In this document: positions 8,677 to 20,239 of the stretch, one piece after another
Position numbering within the stretch: position 1 is the stretch's first letter
Layout: each line of letters opens with the position of its first letter
From: Nymphaea colorata
Lineage: Eukaryota; Streptophyta; Magnoliopsida; Nymphaeales; Nymphaeaceae
NCBI RefSeq assembly: GCF_008831285.2
Contig: NW_022204760.1
Coordinates: forward strand, 1-30,977
Length of the DNA stretch: 30,977 nt
Direction of reading: 5' to 3'
Notes under the pieces: model-generated
Seen by the model: the letters and a program-made list of their open reading frames with translations, nothing else
What the model was told of the DNA's origin: nothing
Databases searched by the model: none
Position numbers and translations under genes: made by a program

Positions 8677-8919
8677 GGAGTGTTTGGGTGCCGCCGAAAG
8701 TAGATTTGAAAAAAAAAAACCCAGTCTCGACACAACCTGATTTTGTAAAATGGAGTGAAAACCTGACTCCCCTTAGGTTATTCATAAAACACCGGTTTTG
8801 GATGTCTTCCTCAAACAAACAACAAACCAAGTTTTCAAAACTCATAAAAAATTTTGATTTATATAAAATCCAGGTTTTCACAAAGCTGGATTAGATGAAT
8901 GTGTCATTCAAATGCAGCC
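8677..8919. mobile_element. MITE-like candidate 2, copy 1
   Basis: The left end gggagtgtttgggtgccgc and the reverse complement of the right end (ggctgcatttgaatgacac) agree at about 11 of 19 positions. The interior shows a loose inverted similarity (cctgattttgtaaaatggag against ccagctttgtgaaaacctgg). This suggests an old hAT- or PIF-like MITE but is not proof. Confidence 0.3.
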
Positions 8920-9638
8920 ATAATCTTTTCACTTTGTGGTTTTTTAGGAAAATCTTTGTCAAAGTTCAACATATACCTGACCGCTAGCAAAAGTAGGGAA
9001 AATAGAGTCCTGGTTTTAGCATGTTGATATCGCGAAAAATGATGTTGGTGTCAATTAAATAAGTGAATGTTTCAAAAGTATCATGTTCTACTCAGCATTA
9101 TGATGGGCCTATGAAAATACTGTTCCTGAAGTTTGGATATTAATTTTCCAACGTGAAACAAGTGGAAAACAAAACGTTGATCAAACTTAAGAGTTACTAC
9201 AAACAATTAATAAGGGACTAAAGAATATGAAGGCGTTGTAAGCAGCACATTGTATTTTCCAAACATATACATATTGTTTAAGAAGTCATGATGTAATTAT
9301 GGATGTTTTATAAATCAATCAATCAATAATTATGCCATGTTTTCTGAAACAGAAGCATGACATTTTTAGAACAAGTACTATAATCATGTGTTTTGAGAAC
9401 ATAATATTCTTCTTAATAAACGCCACATAGATGGTTGGCATTGGTTTGCCGAAAGAAGAGAGTTAGTTCAATTTCTATGGACTACCCAATCGAAAGATGG
9501 GTGTATAGCATCCAAAATAACGACCGAACCTTTCGTCCATGTTCTTTTCAGAGAGGAAAAAAAGACAGGGAGAGCGTCGGTCATTAGATGACTTCTCATG
9601 GCAGTATTAGCTTATCGTGGGAATGGGACTGAGCGCTA

Positions 9639-9640
<2 letters not shown>
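8920..9640. other. No gene recognised left of the (AT)n tract
   Basis: This AT-rich sequence is almost identical in the three copies. Around 9430-9600 one plus-strand frame is open for about 55 codons (containing CRKKRELVQFLW), without a recognised family. A short AATC repeat lies at about 9313-9327. Confidence 0.3.

Positions 9641-9676
<36 letters not shown>
9641..9676. repeat. (AT)18 microsatellite, copy 1
   Basis: It is an uninterrupted AT dinucleotide run of 36 bases. Confidence 0.95.
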
Positions 9677-9679
<3 letters not shown>

Positions 9680-9760
9680 TAACTCTTTGGTGTTAAACCC
9701 AGCAAAAATAAGATAAGTATTTAAATGGATAAATGCATAAATTTATCTTCACTTGACCTA

Positions 9761-9858
9761 TAAGTTGAAACTTTCAAAGGATGAGATTTCTTAATAAACT
9801 AATAAACGCTAAGTTGAAAATTGCAAAGCAAGAGATTTCTTAATATACTAATAATAGT
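9761..9858. repeat. 49 bp direct repeat, two diverged units, copy 1
   Basis: taagttgaaactttcaaagg at 9761 and taagttgaaaattgcaaagc at 9810 each continue into gagatttcttaata and tactaata-like sequence. The period is 49 bp. Confidence 0.75.
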
Positions 9859-9893
9859 GAATGTGCATGTGAGTGAGCAATCAATCAAGACAA

Positions 9894-9935
9894 GGGAGGG
9901 AGGGAGGGAGGGAGGGAGAGAGAGAGAGAGAGAGA
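9894..9935. repeat. (GGGA)n(GA)n microsatellite, copy 1
   Basis: About six GGGA units run into about ten GA units. On the minus strand it produces an artificial Ser-Leu and Pro-Ser rich open frame. Confidence 0.9.
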
Positions 9936-10456
9936 AGGGTAGGTATGGGGCATTATGTTGGGATACCTTAAGTAAGGAATATTGTGGTGACCATTCGAGC
10001 TGTAGCCCTCGCATAATCACTTCCAAGTAGAGGCCTCTTGGAAATAAAAGACAACTAAAAGACAATTCAGGATCATGTCCAATCACATGTAAATTAAAAA
10101 AAAGGGACCATCCAAGTCCTAGAGGAATAAAAGAAAATTGAAGCCTTAGATTGATGACATAAAAATGGATGGATACAGACATGGGTGGAGCCAGAAATTA
10201 GTAAAGTGGGGAAAGAGGGAGGGGCCACAAACCATTTTTAAAGTTTAAGAATCCAAAGAGCTGAAGGCCTCGGCTGATCCTTTTATTACAGAACTATACT
10301 ACATAAAAGACTTTAACTACAACTAGAATAAAACAAAGAACAAAGATGGAACAGATGAAATTTATATAGCTCACAAAAACAAGATTAGGTGAAGCCAAGG
10401 ACATACCACTATGCAACTTTGAAAAACTTTTGAAGAATATCACCTAGTGATTTTGA
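9936..10456. other. Unassigned end of unit, copy 1
   Basis: No gene was recognised. The phrase gtggagccagaaatt followed by ggggaaagagggaggggcca at about 10186-10226 resembles the small repeat at 8388. The equivalent in copy 2 is 20240-20758; copy 3 lacks it. Confidence 0.3.
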
Positions 10457-12139
10457 AATGAAAAACACTAAGTTTGGGTTATGCAGTTAAGATGGAATGA
10501 TGAGTCAGCTTAATCACTTGTCCCAAATGGTCTACCTCTCCAAAGACAATAGGAAATGATAGATACTTCAACACGCTCAGCATGGTTGGACTACGTTTGA
10601 GGGGTTTCATCTAGTTCACAAAAGGACTAGCAATTTGGTAATGAAATGGGCAAACATTTTTATGACCAAAGGGGGATTGGTTAGTTCTTACTATGCCTAG
10701 GAAGCCTGTAAACATTCAAGAGACGTCAAGTTTTTACTTTGAATTTCAAAATAGTTCAAAAATGATCAATTCAACTCATAAGCTTGAGTGCTCGTGTAGT
10801 ACAAATAATATAACCTTCATGTACCTTTAGTACCATACAAGCATTAGGTTTTATTTCGCATCAATGTTGTCGAATCTCTAGAAGGAATGTCTTTCAATTT
10901 CCAGAATATGAACAGAAAGGAATCATCATCGACATCCTAGATAATTAAAAAAAGGAGTAGATATTGACCTCAAAAATCATACATCCATGAAAGATTGTCG
11001 CATTCAATTCTTGCCAGTTCAGCCTTCATGTCTTTCATCTCTTGGCAGACACCTTTTGTTTTTTTCTTGTGTTTTTTTTCTTTTTTTTGGTCCGACCTTC
11101 ACCTTTGAGGGAATACCTCACCACCCCAAAGGCTACTATGAAGCTCCACTGCTTTGGTGGTTATGTGTAGCTTTGTCACGTGTCAAACCCGCTTTACCTT
11201 ACGGGTTTTCTACGAGCCGAAAGTTCACAAGTCATTATCTTCGCAAAATAGACATAAATCACCTTTATGCTTACCCGGTGATCTCGATTACTGACTCAGA
11301 GGAATGACTACACAAGCCCCGAGCCCATCTCTCAACTCTCATTTTACTGCATGTCAAGATCTTATAGAGCATTTTGGCTTTTCGCTCAAGATGTTTTCCT
11401 GCTAAATCCTTGCAGATGCTTGATCACCAGAGTCAATAGCATTTTCTAGTCTTGACTTTCTCAACTTCATAGGATTTTTCTTCACTGCTCATATCCAGGA
11501 TTTTTTCAATTTTCCTCTTCCATTGAAGGACGACAAGAACTTGAAATTTTCGCCTTCCATTTGGAAAGGTACCAAGAATAAAGCAAGGCACATCATTGTG
11601 TGAGAAAATACTTTAAAAATATTTTTAAGGAAAACTGAAAAGTTTCTCTTTTACAAAAGTTCTTGATATCAAATGGTATATCACCAGGGGAAATGAACTA
11701 TACTCCTTAAAGAGATGGGTGAATGTTAAAGAAACGAACTTCACCAAATCTTTCATAAAAGTAGTGTCTTCTATACAAAAGTGATTTAAGTGTGGCTCAG
11801 CCTAATTGAAAGGTGTTCACCTAGGGCTTGGGTGGGTGCCTAAGTGCTCTTTTGACTACTAAGCAAGTTGCAATATTTTGAAAATCCAGACATCAGAATG
11901 AATTTCATTACTGCATAGTGTCAACCAATATGTAAAAATATAGCACAATAGACACTGTTCTTTGTTCTAATGTAGGCCCAAGGGAAATTGAAATTGCTGG
12001 CATAGGGAAAAAATAATGCACCATGCTTGTTTGGGTACAAATGGCTTTGACAACTGCCAAATGTTATCAATTCATTAAAAAAAGGAATGTAAACTTTGAA
12101 TGAACAAAACAAACAAAATTTGATTACAATGACTTTTAC

Positions 12140-12884
12140 ATGCTCTAGCTCTTTTTGGTGAATAGCCTTTTCTATCATCACCAAGTTGGATATAAAACCC
12201 ATATGGTCCATTTTTCAACAAAATCTGCAAAGAGAAAACAATATGCATGACAAACAACAGACACAAAAAAAAATGAATTTCCCATGGATTTCATTTGTCA
12301 GAATCCGAGGCACCAACATGAAATACCAACCTTTTCATTAGAGGTTGGGTGCAAACCTATTGACTTTGGTTGGAAGCACCAGTCTGGTTTATCAACCACA
12401 TCATCATCTTCATCACCAATAACCTGTTTTGGAAATGTACCTACGAAGGACATCGCATATTGATTAGCTTGACTAGATTGCTGAACAGTGTTCAGTAGGA
12501 CATATAGCATTATACTTTTACAGTTTTCACTAGCAGCTCTGACAAGGCCAAACAGATGCACATGAATGTAACATGTATGTGTGTGGGGGAGAGGGAGAGT
12601 TGTACTACATCAAACTATAGCTCATGAAGAAAAATAGGGATTCAAAGACTACTTGCAGGCAACAACTGCCAGTCTAGGATAAAATGGACAAAAAATAAAA
12701 TCTTGGTTGTTACATTTGACCAATATGAAATAAAGAATAACTAGTTTTACATGTAAAATCTGCAAGATAAAAAGCAGAAGTATTTTTTCTAAAAACGTCA
12801 CGAGCATTTTGGATGTTGATCGCAACCAACGAAGTTCCAAAACCATGTCTACTGACTTTAAAGATCAAGCTCCCAACTAGACAA
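12140..12884 (-). pseudogene. TopA-like gene fragment, copy 2
   Basis: The same three blocks lie at 12884-12802 (A), 12440-12331 (B) and 12224-12140 (C). Here the acceptors of A (ttacag) and C (tttgcag) and the donor of B (AAG|GTTGGT) are intact, unlike copy 1. Block B, however, carries one extra T near 12421 that breaks its frame. The one-base deletion inside block A, just before FVGCDQHPKC, is shared with the other copies and therefore predates amplification. Confidence 0.75.
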
Positions 12885-13689
12885 CTGTAACAAAGGTCAT
12901 AGATTTAATTTTACAGAATATGACATTTCTTTGCGAATACAATAATACTTGATTCCTTTTTCAAAAGCAGAAAAAGCAAACAGACAAGAAGAACACAGAA
13001 CCATATACAAGCTAACGGCCTCAGGATTGGCCTCTATCGAGCTCATATCAATATGACAAATCCCAAACAAACATGTAACAAGATAAATAATTGAACATTA
13101 AATTTTCCTTTATTTTTCCAAAAGTTGGAAATATGATTTTGCATTTTCTGCACACAGTCCTGTGTCTGTGTGACAAGCAAAACACATGCACACTAGTGCC
13201 ATTTTATATGAGAGCATTTTTCATTATAAACAAACTTTTGTGCATATTCTATCAGTTCTTGAGTACCTTGCTCTTTTCTAATTCTCTGTCCTTTCATGTT
13301 TAACTTGGTCACACACAAAATTCCTTAGCGCTCTGGTCGGAAACTTCTCAAGCAAATTTTGCAAATAGCTTAATAATATTTACCATATCAGCACATTACA
13401 AATATGAAAGTGTTTTCATGCCTTGTACATGCATTGGCCTCCTTGAACACCCCAAAAGAAAAAGCGAGATTGAATGCATTAGCCATCCAGCAAACTCACA
13501 ACTCAATAGGTTAATATGTTAGTATCAAATCTCCCTCTGCTCGCCTTTGGTCATTCATGAAACCTTGGTAGAAATTAGGTGCAGGAAATTATATCTGAAG
13601 CCAGATAACTGTGCAGTAGGGTACTAGTTGAACCAAAAAGAAGAAGAAGAAGAAGTGTACACCAGCATAAGTACCTAGGACAAGTTCTG

Positions 13690-13871
13690 TGTTTAATAAG
13701 TAGAGAAGAGAATTTTATTTCACCATGCACAGGGATAAATGTCATTAGTTCTAAATGGGTCTTCAAATTAAAACGAAATAACGATGGCTCCATTGCTAGG
13801 TACAAAGTGAGATTGGTGTCTCATGGCTTCCTCCAAGAGGCATGAGGTATAAAATATATAGAGTCTATAGG
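13690..13871 (+). pseudogene. Copia reverse transcriptase fragment, copy 2
   Basis: This is the same fragment as in copy 1 but without the one-base deletion, so the stretch from INVISSKWVFK through RLVSHGFLQE is in one frame until the shared stop after QEA. Confidence 0.85.
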
Positions 13872-13889
13872 CGGTTTTGGTATGTAGTT

Positions 13890-14259
13890 GTGCAGCTGAT
13901 GTGGTCTTCCTGGGCACCGAAGAAACTGAAGATGATTGATCGCTCCAGCACTAAGGCTGAGTATAAGTCTAAGTCTCTCACTTCCACTGCTATTGAACCT
14001 CTTTGGTTAAAGGCCTTGCTAAAATAATTTAACATTAATATAACTTGTCTACCAACTCTTTGGCGTGACAATATTGATGCTTGTACTAAGCACGTCGAAG
14101 TTTATTTTCATTTTGTATGAGATCATGTAAAACTAAGGCAATATTCAAATCAAGTTTATATGGTATGCAAAGCAGCTGGCAGAGGGTTTGATCAAATCTC
14201 TTGGTATGGCTGCATTCAAGGAGTTTAAAACCAAGCTTAACATGATGGATCCACATTGA
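13890..14259 (+). pseudogene. Copia RNase H and C-terminal tail relic, copy 2
   Basis: I see no difference from copy 1 across this segment, including both frameshifts and the terminal stop. Confidence 0.88.
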
Positions 14260-14284
14260 GCTTGTAGGAGCATGTTAAGGGAAG

Positions 14285-14931
14285 TGCTGAAGAAGGTAAC
14301 TCTCCTACAATGATGGTAAAGGATGGCAAGGTGGTTCTGAAGGACGATGAACCATTCTCAGCAAGAGAATCTCATCTCTATGATAAGAAAATAAGATCAG
14401 AAGAAGATCGAACAACAGAATGGAGATGATGTTAATCCCTAGAATCTTGGATCACCTTATATCTTGTTGTCGTCATTGTATCTATCCTTATTGATTATGA
14501 GTTGTTATATATGATGTGTAATATTGAAATTCAATTTTCAGAAAACTTCTCAATACAATTCGATCAAATTTTACAAAACTTTCTATGCTATTTTCCTAAA
14601 AAGATATAATTGTCAAATCTGTTGAAGAAGACAAGTGCGGCATGCATGAAAATGAAGATGAATCTGAGTTATGCATCACCAAAAGAAATTATTCATTTAA
14701 AATTAAAGAAGACACACCATCTTATTTTGAATCAAGTAAATGTAATTCATTTGCAAAAGTGTAATAATTTGCTATTCAAAGGAATCTCTCATCTCATCTT
14801 TGGCAAGAGAATAAGAGAGAAACTCGATGGAGGATGTAGGTGTTTTTTTATCATTATGTTTTGTTACATTAATTGTGTTTTATTTTTTTCTTTCCCCTCT
14901 TTTTGCTCAAAATTTTCTTGAAACTCTGACA
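14285..14931 (+). mobile_element. Copia long terminal repeat, copy 2
   Basis: It is 647 bp, identical to copy 1 except for one extra T near 14728, with the same edges and TATA-like motif. Confidence 0.8.
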
Positions 14932-14943
14932 TGGTATCAGAGC
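14932..14943 (+). other. tRNA-iMet primer binding site, copy 2
   Basis: The same 12-base match follows the LTR directly. Confidence 0.9.
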
Positions 14944-15073
14944 TTTTCCTCTCAAGGAACCCACACTGATCTTAGGCAGTGCATCTTCTTCTATTTTTTT
15001 TTTTCATTCGGACTGATTTTTCATTCTTAATTTTAAGTCGTTATGTTATGATCTGCATAAAGCAATCTATATA

Positions 15074-15452
15074 GCAACAACTACTAGTTCAGTAACATCA
15101 ACCTCAATAAGTAGCATAAACATCTGCAATTCTGACATAAGTGCAGGTTATTTTCCATTGTTATCTACCCTTGCTAGCTGTAGTAATTTCTAATTGTGTC
15201 GCTTATATAAGAAAAACTATCTTCTATAAGAAAGTAAGTTTATTCAACTTTGGTTTCTTACAACCTATGCAGTTTTGTTTATGGTTAAAAGAAATGCATG
15301 CCGAACTTTTTAGAAGAAAATGGTTCACTTGTTAATAATCCAGATTTTGTTATCTGAGTCAGACTTGATCAACTACTTCATAGTTGGCTTGTTCCTCTTT
15401 GGTTGAACCCTTTCACTCATGTTTACACCTCAAACTTTTTGAATGGCAATTT
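15074..15452 (+). pseudogene. Copia gag N-terminal relic, copy 2
   Basis: It carries the same motifs and the same stops as copy 1. Confidence 0.75.
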
Positions 15453-16918
15453 TGAAGAAAATTTTCGGACTAGAGTTGATGTCTGCCTAATCCAATTCTA
15501 GATCCAAGTCCAGGAACCACTTGCAAAAACTCAACAAACTGCGGCAATTAAGATTTTTGTCAAATTTAGGCCCAAGTTTAAGTTTGAGATCGATGCAAAT
15601 CGAGATCTAAAACTTAAATTTTCAATCAAGATTAAAATGATCATTAGTGAAAATTAAAGTCTCATTCCAACGCGAAGAGGGACAAATAAGTTAGTGTGAC
15701 TCTCTCACTTTCTATCTCTCTCTAGAAAAATTAAGAATGAATCGCCTAGAGTGACGATCTCCTCGTTTTCCTAAAAAAACTACTTAGGAAAACAATTCAC
15801 AATAATCCTAATCCAGATTATGAGTTAATCCATTCCCAATTTAAGCGAGTTGAAAGACTCTTTCAACATCGATGTGCCATGACAAAGCGCTCGAGACTAG
15901 ATCAGCCATGATCCAGACCAATCAAATAAAGGGTGGCTCAAGCACACTCCATAAAAAAATTTTCTAAACAAACTAATTGGTTTTTCAAAATAGTGAAAAG
16001 GCGAGGAGGCATTCAAATAATAAATCTTTCTTCATCCTCATCTAGAATTTCTGAAAATACAAGAAGAAAAGTCCAAAAAGGCTTACCCCTTTTACTAGTT
16101 TCAAATTTCATGAAAAGTGAACAAGTGTTTTGAAAAACGAAAAGATGGGGCAGCCCATTTGGACGTCCCCCTAGCTGGTTCAAAGAATGGAACCAAAGAA
16201 TTCTGGTTCAATTGAAAGGGGAGCCAGCCATTAAAGATGTTCCTCTTTTCTTTTCTTTCTCATTTGAATCATAACTATCTGGTGAAAGACCAAATCTCCA
16301 TGGCTGACATGAAGAAGCCAAAGTAAGAGAGCTCATTGGCAAGGGAGAAGGTGCCCCTTGCATGCGCATGCAGTCCTTGCTTCCTCTCTATGCGAAAATC
16401 ATTGGAGATTGTTCCTGTTCATGATCTAAACCACCTCTTGCAAGCAGCTAAGAGCCCTTGGAAAATTTTTAGTAGCCTTGACGTCTCTCTCCAGAGGTCT
16501 CACGCCATCCTCTTAAGTCCTCCCCAAATTCTCTCACTCTAGACAAGAGACTTTGGGCACCCCAGCTGCAACAGCTATCAAGAAGAAGACGTAAAATCCT
16601 TGGACGTCAAGTTTGCTAGACACCAACTTGAATTCAGCCAAGCTTCTCTAGGCAGCTCTTACTCCAGCCAACCTCTGCCTCCAAGCTGCTTTTGAGGTAG
16701 GTGTTCTCAACTCGGCTCAAAATCCAAGTCGTCTAGGCACCCCCTGCTCTAGCCGACTTCTCCATTCAAGGCGTCACAGCCGAGGCAGGTGCAGCCTAAG
16801 CATTCTACTCAGGGCGACTCAGCCTAACTCACTCCCCGCATCCTAGGCGTTTCAGTCTAGCCAATCACTTGCTCAAAGAGTTTGAACTTCAAACGACACA
16901 GTAGCTTCACTCGTCGAC

Positions 16919-17076
16919 GATGGGTAATTTTAACAAACGTCCAGCTATGGACGTTGCTAAAAATGTGCAATTACGGACATGTCTCTTCTTCAAACGTCGG
17001 TAAAAGTTGATGATGTTCACCGATGTTATATTTTCAACAAGTCGGTAAAACCTTTTTTTTTTTTTTTTTGATAGTG
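16919..17076 (-). mobile_element. CACTA-type transposon terminus, copy 2
   Basis: The same terminus and subterminal motifs are present, with a longer T run next to the TAGTG end. Confidence 0.6.
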
Positions 17077-17810
17077 GATGTTTTAAGCCTATGTCAGAGA
17101 CTCAAAAAGGAAGACATGTACTACGATCCGGCTAATTAGTGGATGACCTTGCAGCATCCAAGCTAAATTGCCATCACTGCTTCTAATAAAACTCTTATTT
17201 ACCTTGATGGATCAGGCCGTAGAAATCACACATGATAATAGAAGAGAAACGAAAAGGACTTCAATTTCCAAAAGTAAACAACGTTCACTTTTTTCATACA
17301 AGAAAAATTTTCAAAAATTTGAATTTTACTTACATTCATGCCCATCAAACGAGCCCTTATTGATAACTGGATAAAGGAAAGTCTAGTTCCTCCCTAGACC
17401 TGGGTTGAGCAACTCTGCATCTAGTCCCGAGCCAGCCCAGTCTAAAAGGTATGGGATAGTTGGCTCAAGCTCGGCCCATGCTAAGCCCGCTTCTTACAAC
17501 CCAAGCTGTGCAGTGACCCTGCTGAGGGCCGTTAGTGATCCTAACTTGGCTCTAATTTTGTACACGTCCGCATGTTGAACCAGTGGCGGGGATGCAGAGG
17601 GGCTGATGTTAGTCACTGTCTACACCAACCCAGTAAAAGTTATATTAAAAAATTCAAATCATAAAAACTTAAAATAAGTTGCTGATGACTCGAGTGCCTT
17701 TCAGCCAAAAAAAACCTGGTTCTACCATTGCTTTGAACAAGATTTTAATTTACAAATCTCTATAATTCTTGTGATCCTTAAATTTTTTTCATCTTTTTAT
17801 ACTCTCAAAT

Positions 17811-18176
17811 GGAGGCACAAGGGTATAACATTCGGAGTTTTATGTCAAAGGCAGTTTCTCTTAAATAAACAGTAAAACTAACTTCTACTTAATTACCGAG
17901 CTATTAACCTACACTAATGGGCAGTAAATAGCATAGGTTAGAAAAAAAAAAGGCAGCTAAACTTGAAAATGAAGGCACAAAGATAGAAAAAAGAAAAAGC
18001 AGCTAAACTTGAAAATGAAGGCACAAATATATGAATTGGGAAGTTTTATACCGAAAACGGTTTCCCTAAATAAACATTAGAAAAAATGTGAAAAATGCTG
18101 CTATGTAATTTCCACTTAATTACCGAGCTGTTAACCTACATTAATGGGCAATAAATAGAGATAAGTTAGAAAAAAA
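17811..18176. repeat. Diverged internal tandem repeat, copy 2
   Basis: It has the same two-unit structure with the doubled 46 bp phrase, and a slightly longer A run between units than copy 1. Confidence 0.75.
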
Positions 18177-18336
18177 CCGGAAAAGACGAGCCCCAAAATA
18201 TTGTTCTGACATTTTTTGGCCGTTATTTGGCCGGAAAATGTCATGCATACAAGCATTTCCAGTTAGGGCAATACCATTCCGGCAATCCCAGACATGAACG
18301 ACCAGAACCACCGGTAACAATTTCGGCTGCACCCAA

Positions 18337-18626
18337 GGGTGTTTGGGTGAGACTTTAATACCCGACTCACCTTTCCACTCCATGTTGCTTATCCCCAAGG
18401 ATGTAAAAGGAAAAAAAAAAGATGGCTTATCTTTACAAGTCAATTTCCAATCACATCAGGACATTCAATCAATTTCATGTTCCTTGTGGAATATTTTCCA
18501 TGGGTTACCATCCATTTGTGTCCCATAAGTCCTTTTACGCAGACTTTAAATCCTTCAATTTCCTTGGTACCCATGGAAAAGTCATTGCAGTTTCACATCA
18601 ATATCTTCTCAAACCCCCCCCCCCCC
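18337..18626. mobile_element. MITE-like candidate 1, copy 2
   Basis: The ends are the same; the T after the C run is missing. Confidence 0.35.
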
Positions 18627-18692
18627 GAAACTTGGCTGCTTCTGCCGCCATAGAGCCGTAAATAGACTCAAAACCTGTCGCCTGACTACTAA

Positions 18693-18864
18693 GGGAGCCA
18701 GAAATTTTTTCAGGTGGGGGCACTTATTCAATACCTTTAATTTCTTTGGGGTATTTATATATATAACAATCAAATATATTAAAACATTAACATGTATATT
18801 AAACTAATTTTGTGAGGCTTGCATGGGCAACTGCCCAAGTGCCCACATCAATCACCATGTGGCT
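18693..18864. mobile_element. GGAGCCAGAAATT-type small repeat, copy 2
   Basis: It is the same as copy 1; the related second phrase lies near 20489. Confidence 0.35.
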
Positions 18865-18980
18865 TTCCATTCCCATTTCCGCACAATGCCAAGCGCATGC
18901 CTGGATTTCTTGTGAGACTTACCGCAAGGACACAAGAAACGTATCATATCTTCTTTCTAAAGGGCTTTTAAACAACTTTT

Positions 18981-19224
18981 GGGAGTGTTTGGGTGCCGCC
19001 GAAAGTAGATTTGAAAAAAAAAAACCCAGTCTCGACAAAACCTGATTTTGTAAAATGGAGTGAAAACCTGACTCCCCTTAGGTTATTCATAAAACACCGG
19101 TTTTGGATGTCTTCCTCAAACAAACAACAAACCAAGTTTTCAAAACTCATAAAAAATTTTGATTTATATAAAATCCAGGTTTTCACAAAGCTGGATTAGA
19201 TGAATGTGTCATTCAAATGCAGCC
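18981..19224. mobile_element. MITE-like candidate 2, copy 2
   Basis: The structure is the same as in copy 1 with one substitution in the left part (gacaaaacc against gacacaacc). Confidence 0.3.
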
Positions 19225-19943
19225 ATAATCTTTTCACTTTGTGGTTTTTTAGGAAAATCTTTGTCAAAGTTCAACATATACCTGACCGCTAGCAAAAGTA
19301 GGGAAAATAGAGTCCTGGTTTTAGCATGTTGATATCGCGAAAAATGATGTTGGTGTCAATTAAATAAGTGAATGTTTCAAAAGTATCATGTTCTACTCAG
19401 CATTATGATGGGCCTATGAAAATACTGTTCCTGAAGTTTGGATATTAATTTTCCAACGTGAAACAAGTGGAAAACAAAACGTTGATCAAACTTAAGAGTT
19501 ACTACAAACAATTAATAAGGGACTAAAGAATATGAAGGCGTTGTAAGCAGCACATTGTATTTTCCAAACATATACATATTGTTTAAGAAGTCATGATGTA
19601 ATTATGGATGTTTTATAAATCAATCAATCAATAATTATGCCATGTTTTCTGAAACAGAAGCATGACATTTTTAGAACAAGTACTATAATCATGTGTTTTG
19701 AGAACATAATATTCTTCTTAATAAACGCCACATAGATGGTTGGCATTGGTTTGCCGAAAGAAGAGAGTTAGTTCAATTTCTATGGACTACCCAATCGAAA
19801 GATGGGTGTATAGCATCCAAAATAACGACCGAACCTTTCGTCCATGTTCTTTTCAGAGAGGAAAAAAAGACAGGGAGAGCGTCGGTCATTAGATGACTTC
19901 TCATGGCAGTATTAGCTTATCGTGGGAATGGGACTGAGCGCTA

Positions 19944-19945
<2 letters not shown>

Positions 19946-19979
<34 letters not shown>
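19946..19979. repeat. (AT)17 microsatellite, copy 2
   Basis: It is an uninterrupted AT run of 34 bases at the equivalent place. Confidence 0.95.
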
Positions 19980-19982
<3 letters not shown>

Positions 19983-20062
19983 TAACTCTTTGGTGTTAAA
20001 CCCAGCAAAAATAAGATAAGTATTTAAATGGATAAATGCATAAATTTATCTTCACTTGACCT

Positions 20063-20160
20063 ATAAGTTGAAACTTTCAAAGGATGAGATTTCTTAATAA
20101 ACTAATAAACGCTAAGTTGAAAATTGCAAAGCAAGAGATTTCTTAATATACTAATAATAG
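20063..20160. repeat. 49 bp direct repeat, copy 2
   Basis: It has the same two units as copy 1. Copy 3 is truncated before this point. Confidence 0.75.
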
Positions 20161-20196
20161 TGAATGTGCATGTGAGTGAGCAATCAATCAAGACAA

Positions 20197-20239
20197 GGGA
20201 GGGAGGGAGGGAGGGAGGGAGAGAGAGAGAGAGAGAGAA
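20197..20239. repeat. (GGGA)n(GA)n microsatellite, copy 2
   Basis: It has the same compound structure as copy 1 and is absent from truncated copy 3. Confidence 0.9.

Larger units (their letters stand above)
1..10456 (+). repeat. Array copy 1 (most diverged copy)
   Basis: This copy carries many private differences from copies 2 and 3 in its left third and near 7150-7400. Examples are a 142 bp tandem duplication at 421-704, a longer poly-A/TA tract near 1690, and a different sequence around 7355-7375. Across the Copia region (about 3500-4600) and from about 8900 to its end it is almost identical to copy 2. Confidence 0.95.

Noticed and set aside
9799-10182. Minus-strand open frame of 127 codons with Ser-Leu and Pro-Ser repeats (and its 142-codon counterpart at 20102-20530)
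   Set aside because: The repetitive part is the translation of the (GGGA)n(GA)n microsatellite, and the rest has no recognised motif.
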